In this document: positions 23,214-34,321 of the stretch, piece by piece | Numbering within the stretch: the first letter of the stretch is position 1 | How the letters are laid out: every line of letters starts with the position of its first letter | The notes under the pieces: generated by a model | Databases searched by the model: none | Told to the model about the DNA's origin: nothing | The model's input: only the letters and a program-made list of their open reading frames with translations | Source: Primulina eburnea | Taxonomy: Eukaryota > Streptophyta > Magnoliopsida > Lamiales > Gesneriaceae | NCBI RefSeq assembly: GCF_022965805.1 | Contig: NW_027330861.1 | Span: 1-64,000, forward strand | Length of the DNA: 64,000 nucleotides | Direction: 5' to 3' | Program-made: the position numbers and the translations under genes

Positions 23214-24815
23214 TGTAGTGCCCAAATTTAATACACGTATAACCCATGCATTCATTTAATTATTAAATCATTTAAATTAATTTTAAATGAGTTTTGGCGA
23301 TGCATGATTTATTTAAATGCATTATTTTAAATTATTTATGTTTATGTGATGCACGTTAAAATGTCTTTCGAGCTTAATGTTTTAGGCGATTATTCGAGGC
23401 GAGATCGAGGAAGAGACCGGTGACGATTGTGACCATTTAAAATATGGTATTCTATTTTAAGTTGAGGATGGGGCATTTTATTAAGTTATCGAGTTTTAAT
23501 ATTTTGAAGTATTATTATGTATTTAGTGATTTAAGAGTTTGAAACTTTTAAAATTGGTGTGTAATTATTTTTAATTGTAGAGTTTGACTAAACTAGTGGG
23601 TGTTAACTAGTAATTAGTGTTTTCAATTAATTAAATTAGCACTAATTTCTCCTAATTAATCACATACACACACACACACTTTTACACACACTAATAACGC
23701 CTAACACGCACACACAAATTCAAATCAGATTTTTCTTTTACTTGTGAGAGTGCAAACCTAGGGTTCTCTATCTAAGAGCAGCCGCCCCCTTCCATTCGGT
23801 TTTTCCAGCAAGTTCTCGTGGGTTTTGTTGCAAGATTTCAGTGCCACAATCGTCCCGGATCAAACCTCGCTCCATCTCCGCTTCGGTGTCGTCGTACGGT
23901 ATTTTAAATATCGAAAAGGCACGTATAATCTGTATCGATCAGGTCATATTTGTGTGTGACGTTCGTCGTTTGAGCAGAAATTTATTGAGATCGGTTTTGA
24001 ATAAATTTTAGATCTGAAAACTCGTTTTTGCTGTTCCCGTGTAAACTGCGAATTTTCGGTGAATATTATGAGAAAACCTTTAACTACGAAGTCGTAGAAC
24101 TTTTCGATACCTTCGATTTGATATATGATTCGAATTTTGGACAAATATTGAGTGAGTTATGGCGTTTTTCGTGGGACTGCTCAAACTGCGACTTTTACGT
24201 AAATTATGTTCTTGAAGTTTTATGTTGCAGGCTTCGTTGGGGATCGACGGGTGATCATTGATGCGTATAGGTATATTAATTATGATGTTGGGATGTATAA
24301 TGAAGCTTCGTTTCTTGTCGTTAGGCGCTTGGGAGATTGAATGTCGTATAGAACCGTTTGTTGTCAAAAAGTCTCGTTCACGGGTTGTTGGGTTGATTGT
24401 GATTTTGGGTTGTTTTGGGACAATTGTTTAGGCTTGGGTCATTGAATTAGTAGCCTAAGATGAGCTCGTGGTGTCGATTCATAGTCCGGGCAATCGAGTC
24501 TAGAAAGTTAAGCGAAACATGTACAAACTTTTCGTTGGCTCGCGTTCACAGTAGGTACACGGACCCACACCCGGACCTCTACGCGGGGTCCGTGCCTTTT
24601 GTTCTTCCGTAGTGCCTTTTTACAGTAGGTACACGGACCCCCACACGGACCTATGCACGGGGTCCGTGCCCCTCCCTCCTTTGCGATATCTTTTTACAGT
24701 GTCTACACGGACCCTTACCCGGACCTCAGCACGGGGTCCGTGTCTCCTCCTTTCTGCGCACACAACTTCCAGTACCGACAGGACCCATGCACGGATGTAG
24801 GTACGGGGTCCGTGT
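23214..24815 (+). mobile_element. Left part of an LTR from another gypsy-like element (split by the CRM insertion)
   Basis: Starts TGTAGTGCCCAAAT directly against the satellite and is unrelated to it. There is no coding ORF. It contains a CA microsatellite near 23664-23700 and ends in a hairpin minisatellite at 24549-24815. The right-hand part resumes at 31868. The start resembles the TGTAATGCCC ends of the Tekay LTRs here, so I infer a Ty3/gypsy LTR in plus orientation; its internal region and second LTR are not in the window. Confidence 0.65.
24549..24815. repeat. Hairpin minisatellite (cacggaccc / ggggtccgtg)
   Basis: Four units of roughly 70 bp, each opening with a tacacggaccc-type arm and closing with acggggtccgtg. 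The arms are inverted, giving stems of about 9-10 bp. The same repeat is inside the CRM-type LTRs (25017-25266 and 31141-31395). Confidence 0.8.
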
Positions 24816-25734
24816 TGATGCGAACGTGGACGTCCCAAGGAAAGCATGGGATCCTTTGCAGTTGCCGGAGGGACCAATCACGAGGGGTCGACTAAAGAGA
24901 TTCAAGGAGGCGCTACAAGGAGTCATGAGTAAGCCTGAAGAGGTCGTGATGCATGGGAGTACGTTTGGAGGCCAACGGAAAGTCGTTCAAACATTGGTGT
25001 TGCTGACCGAGTCTGGACGGACCAGTACACGGACCTGCACACGGGGTCCGTGTCCTTTACAAGCTGGGATGAGTTTTTACAGTGACTCCACGGACCTGGA
25101 GACGGACCCAGGCCCGGGGTCCGTGCCCTTTGAAGTTGGCGAATACAGTGCCTACACGGACCCGTACACGGAGGTGAGCACGGGGTCCGTGTCCTTTGAT
25201 CCCGACTGAAGAGTTTTACAGTATGTACACGGACCCGGACACGGAGGTCTGCACGGGGTCCGTGTCCAGTGTTTTCTGCGCGATTTTGTTTCCTTCTTTA
25301 GAGTTTTACTTTGCTAGGGAACTAGATTTTTGGTATCTTTGATATCTAGACTATATCTTGGACGAATTTTGAACACAATACACATAATAATATTTTGAGT
25401 TTTATCAACATTGAGAATTTTCTCTCAACTTTTCAAAGCCAAGCTTTGTTAAAAATCAAAATCAAACTTATCAAAGTTTTTAACTTTGTGGCGTTTGTCG
25501 ATCGTTCTTGTGCGGATTGTCGTAGGCATCGTTCTTCGAAGGTTCGTTCTAATTTTCGATTGTTATTCTCGTGTTTATTTGTTGCTAAACTCTTGCTAGT
25601 TTAGAGGTGAATATCACACCATACTTGAATCAAAAGATCGGGAAAAACACACGGATCTTAATATCGTAATTGAATAGAGGGTGCGATTTATTATTAATCG
25701 TGTTTGCTATTTATTCGTGTCAAGATTCACGTCA
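24816..25734 (+). repeat. 5' LTR of the CRM-type element
   Basis: 919 bp from TGATGCGAAC to TTCACGTCA. It includes the 3' coding tail of pol as non-functional sequence, a hairpin minisatellite at 25017-25266, and a TATA-like ctatatctt at about 25352. Confidence 0.93.
25017..25266. repeat. Hairpin minisatellite in CRM-type 5' LTR
   Basis: Four units with cacggacc and ggggtccgtg arms. It is the same family of repeats as in the host LTR next door. Confidence 0.8.
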
Positions 25735-25736
25735 TT

Positions 25737-25748
25737 TGGTATCAGAGC
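25737..25748 (+). other. Primer-binding site (initiator tRNA-Met)
   Basis: TGGTATCAGAGC, two bases after the 5' LTR. Confidence 0.92.
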
Positions 25749-26351
25749 TCAAGGTTTATTGAATTCAAGTACATATCTTGTTTTTAAATTGCAGATCTGT
25801 ATTACTTCTTCACGTATTTTCAGATCTGTTTTTGTTCTTTCGTTATTCGTAAATTTTTTTTCGTGAATATGTGATTCTCGAAAATTTGTTGGTGGTTTTT
25901 TTTTGGGATTTTCGAGTAGTACTCAAAAAAAAAAATAAAAAATACAAAAATTCCGAAAATTCACCATTATTTCATTTTGATATCTTGTTCTATTTTCTTT
26001 AGAGAGTCATATTTAATTGTCTCTCACAGTCAAAAAAAAAAAAAAATCATATTCGAATTTCTTGTCTACACAGTCCAAGTGTGTCGGTCGCATTTGTTCA
26101 CAAGTTTGAACCTTGATTGTTTGATATCCCAAATACAAAGCTTGTAACTCTTGAGGAAACTCTCAATTTTGAGTGACATTACTTGAGTGTGAGTGATATT
26201 TCTTTTAAGTGACTAGTGAGTATTTGTTGTGAGCAAAAAAAAAAATAAGAGAGGAGAGACGAGTGAATTTCTTTGGAGTGACCGTGAGCATTTGGGTGAG
26301 GATTATTTTATTTCTACTAACCTTTTCTTGCAGGTACAAGTTTGAAATTAA
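25749..26351 (+). other. Untranslated leader of the CRM-type element
   Basis: About 600 bp of A/T-rich sequence with several A and T runs. I see no coding potential. It ends just before the gag Met at 26352. Confidence 0.75.
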
Positions 26352-28973
26352 ATGGAGAGGGAGGTAGGAGATAGTTCGAATTCGGGGGTGTCCAAAGCTC
26401 ATCTAGATGCGTTGTTTGGGGATTTTAGTAGAGCGATGGCGACCCAAATGGAGTCGTTGCATGAGAGGTTGGGTAAACTTGAGGTTAGTGTTAGTGGGGG
26501 TAAACCTAAGCCTAAGGATTTGGGTAGAGATGATGAGGAGTATGATCTAGGAGGAGGCGATGAGAGTCAAAATGAGAATTGGGGTAGGAATGGGAGAGAT
26601 AGAGGATTTGGAAGAGGAAGAAGAGAAGCTATGAGGGGTAGGTATGAGGAGACTAGGGAAGATGGTCACATGGGTAGCATTAAGATGAAAATTCCTTCAT
26701 TCCATGGGAAATCTGACCCGGAGGCGTACCTAGAATGGGAAAAGAGGGTAGAGTTTGTATTTGAATGTCACCACTACTCCGAACAAAAGAAGGCGAGGTT
26801 GGTGGTGGTTGAATTCTTAGACTATGCTCTCATTTGGTGGGATCAATTAGTGACCACTAAAAGAAAGTATAATGAGAGACCCATTGAGTCTTGGGATGAG
26901 ATGAAGAGTGTAATGAGGAAGAGGTTTGTACCTAAACACTACTATAGGGAGATGTTTAAGAGGTTACAAACTTTGAGGCAAGGGTTGAAGAGTGTTGAGG
27001 ACTACTATAAGGAGATGGAAATACTCATGATTAGGGCAAATACTGAGGAGGATAATGAAGCAACTATGGCTCGTTTTCTTTGTGGTTTAAACAGGGAGAT
27101 CCAAGATCAAGTGGAGCTTAGGCACTACTTAGATCTAGATGAGATGGTGCAAATGGCCATAAAGGTGGAGCAACAACTCAAGAGGCGAGGAGTTGGCCGC
27201 ACCAATCAAACTGGAGGTGCATCATCTTCTTGGCGGTCAAGCGGAGTGAAGCGGGAGGAAAATAAAGTGGTGCCCAAGCCAAGATTTGACACTAAGCCGG
27301 AGGCACCTAAGCAAGGAGTCCAAGGTAAATCTGAAACTCCTTCTAATCGTACTAGAGATGTTAGATGTTTTAGGTGTCAAGGGATGGTTCATATTTCTAG
27401 TGATTATCCTAATAAAAGGGTGATGATCTTGAATGATTATGGTGAGTATGAGTCTCAAAGTGAGGGAGATGGCGAGGGTAGTGATGATGATATGCCTGCA
27501 TTGGAGGACCCCGATGAGGGATATGGGGCGGTTGTAGGAGAAGCGCAAGTGACTAGGCGGATCATGAGTGCCCAAGTCAAGGAGGAGGAGGCTAGCCAAA
27601 GGGATAATTTGTTCCACACTAGATGTTTTGTGAATGGTAGGGTTTGCAATGTCATCATAGATGGGGGGAGTTGCACTAATGTGGCTAGTGTTGAATTGGT
27701 GGAGAAATTGGGATTGCCTACAGTAAAACATCCTCAACCATATAGGCTTCAATGGTTGAATGATTGTGCGGAGGTGAAAGTAAATAGGCAAGTCCTAGTG
27801 TCATTTTCTATTGGGAAGTATGTGGATGAGGTTTTGTGTGATATGGTGCCAATGCATGCTTGCCATATTTTGTTGGGTAGGCCTTGGCAATTTGATAGGC
27901 ACGTTACTCATGATGGGTTCAAAAATCGTTATTCATTTGTATTAAAGAAAGAATCCATTGTATTGCTTCCTTTGTCCCCAAAGCAAGAATTGGAGGACCA
28001 CCTGAAAAAGAAAAAGAGAGATGAGGCCGAAAAAAAGAGTGAAATAAAAAGTGAGATGGCCTTTGAAAACAAAAATGAAGTGGCTGAAAAAAAGAGTGAT
28101 CAAAAGAGTGAGATAGCCACAAAAACAAAAAAAGAGAGGAAAGAAAATGAGGGGAAAGAAAAAGAGAGGAAAGAGGCCAAAAAGAAATTATATATGGCCC
28201 AAAAAAGTGAGTTGAAACAATTGTTGCACACACATGAGCCACTTGTGTTGATTCTTTACAAGGAGATTCTCCTTAACACAAGTGATATAGCCGGATCCCT
28301 TCCGAGCATTATTGTTTCACTATTGCAGGAATTTGACGATGTATTTCCGGAGGAGCTACCTCAAGGCTTACCACCATTGAGGGGGATTGAGCACCAAATT
28401 GATTTGGTGCCCGGGAGTGCCTTGCCAAACCGTCCAGCTTATAGGAGCAATCCGGAGGAGACTAAGGAGCTACAACGGCAGGTAAGTGAGCTATTAGATA
28501 AGGGGTTTGTGCGTGAGTCCATGTCACCTTGTGCGGTGCCCGTTTTACTAGTCCCTAAGAAAGATGGCTCATGGCGTATGTGTGTGGATTGTAGGGCAAT
28601 CAATAACATAACCATTAAGTATAGGCATCCCATACCTAGACTAGATGATATGTTAGATGAATTGCATGGGTCTTGCATCTTTAGTAAAATTGACTTACGG
28701 AGTGGGTATCACCAAATTAGGATGAGAGAAGGTGATGAGTGGAAAACTGCTTTCAAAACTAAATATGGGTTGTATGAGTGGATGGTTATGCCTTTTGGTT
28801 TAACTAATGCACCTAGCACCTTTATGAGGTTAATGAATCATGTCTTGCATGCACATATAGGTAAATTTGTTGTGGTTTACTTTGATGATATCCTAGTGTA
28901 TAGCAAGAATCTTGAAGAGCATGTTCAACACTTGAAACTTGTACTAATCACATTAAGGGCTGAAAATTTGTAA
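26352..28973 (+). CDS. gag-protease-RT part of CRM-type polyprotein (ends at a premature stop)
   Basis: 873 codons. The N-terminal half is Gag: core around FHGKSDPEAYLEWEKRVEFV, LIWWDQLV and MKSVMRKRFVP. A zinc knuckle follows at C339, C342 and H347, but residue 352, which should be the last Cys, is Tyr, so the knuckle is probably inactive. Next come an acidic patch and the protease (IIDGGSCTN, then HILLGRPWQFDR), and a Lys/Glu-rich linker at about 545-620. RT begins around DVFPEELPQGLPP and contains [22 protein letters not shown] and the catalytic YFDD at 843-846. The frame ends at TAA (28971-28973) straight after LRAENL, in the middle of RT. Because the next ORF is in the same frame, this is a single nonsense mutation in one ~1,660-codon gene. 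Confidence 0.93.
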   Translation: MEREVGDSSNSGVSKAHLDALFGDFSRAMATQMESLHERLGKLEVSVSGGKPKPKDLGRDDEEYDLGGGDESQNENWGRNGRDRGFGRGRREAMRGRYEETREDGHMGSIKMKIPSFHGKSDPEAYLEWEKRVEFVFECHHYSEQKKARLVVVEFLDYALIWWDQLVTTKRKYNERPIESWDEMKSVMRKRFVPKHYYREMFKRLQTLRQGLKSVEDYYKEMEILMIRANTEEDNEATMARFLCGLNREIQDQVELRHYLDLDEMVQMAIKVEQQLKRRGVGRTNQTGGASSSWRSSGVKREENKVVPKPRFDTKPEAPKQGVQGKSETPSNRTRDVRCFRCQGMVHISSDYPNKRVMILNDYGEYESQSEGDGEGSDDDMPALEDPDEGYGAVVGEAQVTRRIMSAQVKEEEASQRDNLFHTRCFVNGRVCNVIIDGGSCTNVASVELVEKLGLPTVKHPQPYRLQWLNDCAEVKVNRQVLVSFSIGKYVDEVLCDMVPMHACHILLGRPWQFDRHVTHDGFKNRYSFVLKKESIVLLPLSPKQELEDHLKKKKRDEAEKKSEIKSEMAFENKNEVAEKKSDQKSEIATKTKKERKENEGKEKERKEAKKKLYMAQKSELKQLLHTHEPLVLILYKEILLNTSDIAGSLPSIIVSLLQEFDDVFPEELPQGLPPLRGIEHQIDLVPGSALPNRPAYRSNPEETKELQRQVSELLDKGFVRESMSPCAVPVLLVPKKDGSWRMCVDCRAINNITIKYRHPIPRLDDMLDELHGSCIFSKIDLRSGYHQIRMREGDEWKTAFKTKYGLYEWMVMPFGLTNAPSTFMRLMNHVLHAHIGKFVVVYFDDILVYSKNLEEHVQHLKLVLITLRAENL

Positions 28974-28979
28974 GATAAC

Positions 28980-31337
28980 TTGAAGAAATGTGATTTTTGT
29001 ACTAGCAAACTTGTCTTCCTTGGTTTTGTGGTAAGCTCACAGGGTATACAAGTTGATGAAGACAAGGTAAGTGCCATTCGAGATTGGCCAACGCCTACTA
29101 ATGTTGGTCAAGTTCGAAGCTTTCATGGTCTTGCAAGCTTCTATAGGAGGTTTGTCAAAGATTTTAGCACATTGGCGGCACCGATGACGGCGGTGATCAA
29201 GAAGAACGTTCCATTCTATTGGGGCGAGGAGCAAGAAAAGTCCTTTAATATCATTAAGCAAAAGTTGATTAATGCTCCTTTACTTGTCTTACCTGATTTT
29301 TCTAATACTTTTGAAATTGAATGTGATGCATCAGGTGTAGGTATTGGTGGAGTGTTGATGCAAGGAGGGCGGCCGGTGGCATACTTTAGTGAGAAGCTCA
29401 ATGGAGCGGCATTGAACTATCCCACGTATGATAAGGAGTTCAACGCACTTGTGAGGACCCTAGAGACATGGAAGCACTACTCGAGGCCTAAAGAGTTTGT
29501 GATTCACACGGATCATGAGTCTCTTAAGCACCTTAAGGGGCAACAAAAGCTGAACAAGAGGCATGCTAAGTGGGTGGCCTTCATAGAGACATTCCCCTAC
29601 ATGATCAAGTATAAGCAAGGTAAGGAAAATGTAGTGGCCGACGCACTATCCCGGAGGTATGTACTTTTCTCTACTTTAGAATCTAAAATATTGGGGTTTG
29701 AACTTGTTAGAGAGTTGTATGTGCTAGATGATGATTTTAAGGAAGTGTTTGAAACTTGTATGCATGGTCCACATGATAAATTTTACTTGCATAAAGGTTT
29801 CTTGTTTAGAGAGGATAGATTGTGCATTCCCAAGTCATCAATTCGTGAATTACTTGTTAGGGAAGCACATGGGGGTGGCCTAATGGGACACTTTGGGGTG
29901 GCTAAGACTTTAAGTGCATTACATGAACATTTTTATTGGCCACACATGAAGCGTGATGTTGAGCGTATTTGTGAGAAGTGCATAACTTGTAGACAAGCTA
30001 AGTCTAGGACACTACCACATGGATTATATACACCACTTCCCGTCCCTAGTGAACCTTGGGTTGATATCTCTATGGACTTTGTTTTGGGGTTACCTAGGAC
30101 AAAGAAGGGGAGGGACTCTATATTTGTGGTTGTAGATAGGTTTTCTAAAATGGCACACTTTATTGCTTGTCACAAGACGGATGATGCATCTAACATTGCA
30201 GACCTATTCTTTAGAGAAGTCGTTAGGCTGCATGGCATGCCTAGGACTATTGTGTCAGACCGTGATGTTAAATTCCTAAGTTACTTTTGGAAAACACTGT
30301 GGGCTAAACTTGGCACTAAATTACTGTTTTCTACGACCTGTCATCCTCAAACCGATGGTCAAACTGAGGTAGTTAATAGGACGTTAGGAACTTTATTACG
30401 TGCTATTCTCAAGAAGAACTTAAAGAATTGGGAAAATTGCTTGCCATTTGTTGAATTTGCTTATAATCGTTGTGTGCACTCTACTACTAGCTATTCACCA
30501 TTTGAGATTGTATATGGTTTTAATCCTTTGACTCCGTTGGATTTGATGTCTTTACCTGTGAGTGAAAGGTTAAACTTAGACGGCAAAAAGAAGGCTGAAT
30601 TCGTTAGGAGTTTGCATGAGAAGGTAAAAGCTAATATTGAGAAGCGAAATGAGCAATATGCCAAGCAAGCCAACAAAGGGAAAAAGAAGGTGGTATTCGA
30701 GAAGGGCGATTGGGTGTGGCTACACTTGAGGAAGGAGAGGTTTCCGGAGAAGCGACGCTCAAAGCTATTACCTAGGGGCGATGGACCGTTCCAAGTTCTT
30801 GAGAGGATCAATGACAATGCCTACAAACTCGACTTGCCGGGTGAGTATAATGTTAGCTCTACTTTTAATGTTAGTGACTTGTCGTTGTTTGATGTAGGTG
30901 ACGAGCAAGATTTGAGGACAAATCCTTTTCAAGAAGGGGAGGATGATGCGAACATGGACGTCCCAAGGAAAGCATGGGATCCTTTGCAGTTGCCGGAGGG
31001 ACCAATCACGAGAGGTCGACTAAAGAGATTCAAGGAGGCACTACAAGGAGTCATGAGTAAGCCTGAAGAGGTCGTGATGCATGGGAGTACGTTTGGAGGC
31101 CAACGGAAAGTCGTTCAAACATTGGTGTTGCTGACCGAGTCTGGACGGACCAGTACACGGACCTGCACACGGGGTCCGTGTCCTTTACAAGCTGGGATGA
31201 GTTTTTACAGTGACTCCACGGACCTGGAGACGGACCCAGGCACGGGGTCCGTGCCCTTTGAAGTTGGCGAATACAGAGCCTACACGGACCCGTACACGGA
31301 GGTGAGCACGGGGTCCGTGTCCTTTGATCCCGACTGA
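28980..31337 (+). CDS. RT C-terminus, RNase H and integrase part of CRM-type polyprotein
   Basis: 785 codons in the same frame as the preceding ORF, so the Met at 28980 is not a true start. It begins in the RT thumb ([20 protein letters not shown]). RNase H residues are D116 (ECDAS), E153, D178 (HTDHES) and D221 (ADALSR). The integrase zinc region ends with C334xxC337 (CITC); the catalytic triad is D366, D427 and E463 with D-x60-D-x35-E spacing. After the core comes the [14 protein letters not shown] and [20 protein letters not shown] region. The last ~130 codons lie inside the 3' LTR, and only the first part ([15 protein letters not shown]) looks protein-like; the tail translates the hairpin minisatellite. 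Segments encoding residues 358-382 and about 436-480 are the ones fused in the satellite unit. Confidence 0.93.
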   Translation: MKKCDFCTSKLVFLGFVVSSQGIQVDEDKVSAIRDWPTPTNVGQVRSFHGLASFYRRFVKDFSTLAAPMTAVIKKNVPFYWGEEQEKSFNIIKQKLINAPLLVLPDFSNTFEIECDASGVGIGGVLMQGGRPVAYFSEKLNGAALNYPTYDKEFNALVRTLETWKHYSRPKEFVIHTDHESLKHLKGQQKLNKRHAKWVAFIETFPYMIKYKQGKENVVADALSRRYVLFSTLESKILGFELVRELYVLDDDFKEVFETCMHGPHDKFYLHKGFLFREDRLCIPKSSIRELLVREAHGGGLMGHFGVAKTLSALHEHFYWPHMKRDVERICEKCITCRQAKSRTLPHGLYTPLPVPSEPWVDISMDFVLGLPRTKKGRDSIFVVVDRFSKMAHFIACHKTDDASNIADLFFREVVRLHGMPRTIVSDRDVKFLSYFWKTLWAKLGTKLLFSTTCHPQTDGQTEVVNRTLGTLLRAILKKNLKNWENCLPFVEFAYNRCVHSTTSYSPFEIVYGFNPLTPLDLMSLPVSERLNLDGKKKAEFVRSLHEKVKANIEKRNEQYAKQANKGKKKVVFEKGDWVWLHLRKERFPEKRRSKLLPRGDGPFQVLERINDNAYKLDLPGEYNVSSTFNVSDLSLFDVGDEQDLRTNPFQEGEDDANMDVPRKAWDPLQLPEGPITRGRLKRFKEALQGVMSKPEEVVMHGSTFGGQRKVVQTLVLLTESGRTSTRTCTRGPCPLQAGMSFYSDSTDLETDPGTGSVPFEVGEYRAYTDPYTEVSTGSVSFDPD
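30931..30943 (+). other. PPT of the CRM-type element
   Basis: aagaaggggagga directly before the 3' LTR. It is inside the pol reading frame, so the PPT is also coding sequence. Confidence 0.9.
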
Positions 31338-31862
31338 ACAGTTTTACATTATGTACACGGACCCGGACACGGAGGTCTGCACGGGGTCCGTGTCCAGTGT
31401 TTTCTGCGCGATTTTGTTTCCTTCTTTAGAGTTTTACTTTGCTAGGGAACTAGATTTTTGGTATCTTTGATATCTAGACTATATCTTGGACGAATTTTGA
31501 ACACAATACACATAATAATATTTTGAGTTTTATCAACTTTGAGAATTTTCTCTCAACTTTTCAAAGCCAAGCTTTGTTAAAAATCAAAATCAAACTTATC
31601 AAAGTTTTTAACTTTGTGGCGTTTGTCGATCGTTCTTGTGCGGATTGTCGTAGGCATCGTTCTTCGAAGGTTCGTTCTAATTTTCGATTGTTATTCTCGT
31701 GTTTATTTGTTGCTAAACTCTTGCTAGTTTAGAGGTGAATATCACACCATACTTGAATCAAAAGATCGGGAAAAACACACGGATCTTAATATCGTAATTG
31801 AATAGAGGGTGCGATTTATTTTTAATCGTGTTTGCTATTTATTCGTGTCAAGATTCACGTCA
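30944..31862 (+). repeat. 3' LTR of the CRM-type element
   Basis: 919 bp, the same length as the 5' LTR. By eye I count about nine substitutions and no indels. Its first ~390 bp are the end of the pol ORF; the hairpin minisatellite is at about 31141-31395. Confidence 0.93.
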
Positions 31863-31867
31863 CGTGT

Positions 31868-32388
31868 CCTTCGTATTTTGGGGAAAAAAATATTATAACA
31901 CGTTTGAGGTTTGATGTTATGGTTTAGTGCAAGGATTATCCAGGGTCGTGTTATGGAAAATGTTAGAACGTCCTAAGTATCGATTGAACTTGAGAGTAAG
32001 TATGATATTTACGTCTAAGTTATGCAAGATAAGAATGGAACTTCATGTTAGTATGTGCATCAACGGCCCCGATCGAAGTCCAACGAATCCCTCAACGCCA
32101 AGTAAGTATGTTGACGTGCAAAGAAAATATTTTAAGTTTATGAGGTATGCTAAATGTCTTGTGACCAAAGTATGTTTAGAATTGGAAAGCGTTAAATTAT
32201 GAACGGGGACCAATCCGCCCGTTAAATTATGAACGGGTTAGATCGTGGTTGTGAAGCGTTAAATTATGAACGTGGATCAACTGGCCTGTTAAATTATGAA
32301 CAGGGATCTTATGTATGCGGCAGTGGATACGTCCCTGTCAGCCCAGTACTGTGGTGTGTCTGATCAGGCGTTTATTATGTATGGGTCA
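31868..32388 (+). mobile_element. Right part of the split gypsy-like LTR
   Basis: Continues the LTR broken at 24815: across the CRM insertion the sequence reads tacggggtccgtgt then ccttcg, which matches the minisatellite pattern. It contains four copies of gttaaattatgaacg at about 32187-32310. It is cut at 32388 by the next LTR. No coding sequence. Confidence 0.65.
32187..32310. repeat. Short tandem repeat (gttaaattatgaacg)
   Basis: Four imperfect copies spaced about 25-40 bp apart within the split LTR. Confidence 0.7.
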
Positions 32389-34296
32389 TGTGGGGACCCG
32401 GACGCTGATCTTTCTTCTTAATCATCTTTGGGATTTAATTATCAATTAAGATAAAACAGGGTCTAAAAATTTTTCTTTTTAAAATAAAGTGCGGAAGGTA
32501 ATGGCATCTATCTATTATACAAATCAGTATAATAATTATACAAGTCTTGTACAACACACTTCTAATTCAAACTAGTCTAAGGTTCAACTACTAAATTCAA
32601 GTAATAAACCAAATCTACAGTAAGTCCGGAATCACCACGCTAACTCGTCTTCTCTCATCGTCATCTCGACCCTGATCCAGCCCCACCTGTTGTCATGCAC
32701 ACATACAAAACAAGACAACAGCCGGATAACTCCGGTGAGAATAAATCCCAGTATAAAACATGGTAAGCATGTATATGAACAAACTAATTTATAAAACATC
32801 CTATCATGTATAAAAACAATCTATTTCATAATCTATGAAATTAATCAAATAAGCATGCAACTCAAATCAGATAAACATGCATATAAAAAATCTTAATCAT
32901 AAAACATGCTAACCCAACTGAAAGCAGTAGTGATGGGTCCCATGATCTAGGAGCCACATCCATATAAGTATGCATTTCTAATCAAATCATGTCTAGACTT
33001 GACTCGATCTATAACTTTAGGGATCCCGGTGTGAATAAGACGTCACTGTCTGTCACCTACCCTACCAATCGAGGTGCTGTACGTCTTATTCCTAGACTTC
33101 GGCCTGATCTGTATCCACATCTACAAAGGGGCGGTGATCTTCCCCTAAGCTGAGATATCGCCTAACGTCTAGCAGTCTGGCTGATCTCCAAACTGTCCTA
33201 TCTTAAATGCATGAATAGAATCATTAAATCAAGCATGATCAGATAAAACATAAACAAGAATATAGTATGTGATTTATTGAGCAACTCAAGGATGATCTCG
33301 ATTGAGTTGTTTCTTCCCGAATATCACATGAATTATACCTTTGTCGTCCCGGTCTGACGAAGATGATGATCTGTATTTAACTCTGTCCATATCAATCTGA
33401 AAAGACAATATCGAATACGCTATATTAGTAAATAACTCAATTCACAACCTGTTCTGATCAATACTCAAATCCGTATACAATCTGATCAATGTCTGAACAA
33501 GATACAATCTGAGTCATATTAATAATATCACAATCAAATCGAAATCATATCCGAATCTGATCAATCTAATTCAACTGATGTTTCGACGGCATAACAATAC
33601 AATCTGAATAACCCCGTCAATCTGAACATCACAAATATAATACTGAAACTCATAATCGGTGTCAATACAATCATACTCTGAATACTAACACAATTCTAAT
33701 ATAGAATCTCAGTCACTATCTTTCAAAAATCATAACAATTACAGACATAGTCTGTTCTTTAATCTGACTTCAATTATACGATATCTACGGTAGTAGAAAC
33801 ACCATATCTGAATCACATGCAATTCTAGTAATATCATATTTTCAAAACATCTCAAAACGTAACAAAACTTACGTCCTTGTACAGCTCGAGTCGCGAGGAG
33901 TTCAAAACTGAAGTCGGATTTGAATTCTGATAGACGGATTTCTCATAATCGCCACTCAAAAAGGCGTAAGGATTTTCTCTCAAAATCTCGGCCCTTTTCT
34001 GAATTTCTGAAGGAATAACGTGTCAAACATCTATATATATATTGCATGCGAAGTCTAAAACATGGCATCATTTTTCATGCTACACGCATGACCGCGGGTG
34101 CGGTGAGTGTAAGGAGCGCGGGTGCGCTCAAGCGGTGATCCTAGCCATTCTCTCGGCAGCTCAGACCGCGGGTGCGCTTCTTGCAAGACCGCGGGTGCGG
34201 TGTCATCAGCGCGGGTGCCTCCGTCTAATACCGCGGGTGCGGTGTGGCTACGGGATTTGCACTCCATTTTCTGCACATGCACCGCGGGTGCGGTGA
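32389..34296 (-). mobile_element. Tekay-type LTR, minus orientation, truncated by the gap
   Basis: Starts tgtggggacccggacgctgatc. It shares with the other Tekay-type LTRs the conserved block (32717-32740), ggatcccggtgtgaataagacg, a TATA-like run near 34030, and a ccgcgggtgcgg hairpin cluster from 34091. It should extend about 150 bp further, by comparison with 42281-42440, but runs into the N gap. Whether it is a solo LTR or the 3' LTR of a longer element cannot be decided. Confidence 0.85.
34091..34296. repeat. GC-rich hairpin cluster at the gap edge
   Basis: Copies of accgcgggtgcggt and variants; the last copy ends at the first N. Confidence 0.8.
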
Positions 34297-34321
34297 NNNN
34301 NNNNNNNNNNNNNNNNNNNNN
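34297..34321. other. Assembly gap (25 N)
   Basis: Twenty-five N, a placeholder size. Left is a Tekay-type LTR; right is satellite. At minimum the end of that LTR and the far end of the gypsy-like LTR are missing. Confidence 0.98.

Larger units (their letters stand above)
24816..31862 (+). mobile_element. Near-complete Ty3/gypsy element, CRM-type chromovirus
   Basis: 7,047 bp flanked by the 5-bp duplication cgtgt (24811-24815 and 31863-31867), with two 919-bp LTRs that I count as about nine substitutions apart (about 1%). It has a tRNA-Met PBS, a PPT, and one gag-pol reading frame broken by a single stop at 28971-28973. The RT, RNase H and integrase sequences resemble those of CRM/CRR centromeric retrotransposons. 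The pol frame also runs across the PPT into the 3' LTR, as in some CRM elements, and no classical chromodomain is visible. The CRM call comes from recognition, not from a tree. It sits inside the hairpin minisatellite of the older LTR at 23214-24815. Confidence 0.9.

Noticed and set aside
23214..24815. Host gene promoter or exon (TATA-poor region with a 5'-UTR-like stretch near 23750-23900)
   Set aside because: The abrupt TGTAGTGCCC boundary against satellite, lack of coding frames, and the minisatellite fit an LTR better than a gene.
24787..25209. 140-aa ORF across the CRM-type 5' LTR start
   Set aside because: It is the LTR copy of the pol C-terminal tail read from upstream host sequence; it is not an independent gene.
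32389..34296. Complete solo LTR
   Set aside because: The distal end is lost in the N gap, so solo and full-length element cannot be told apart.
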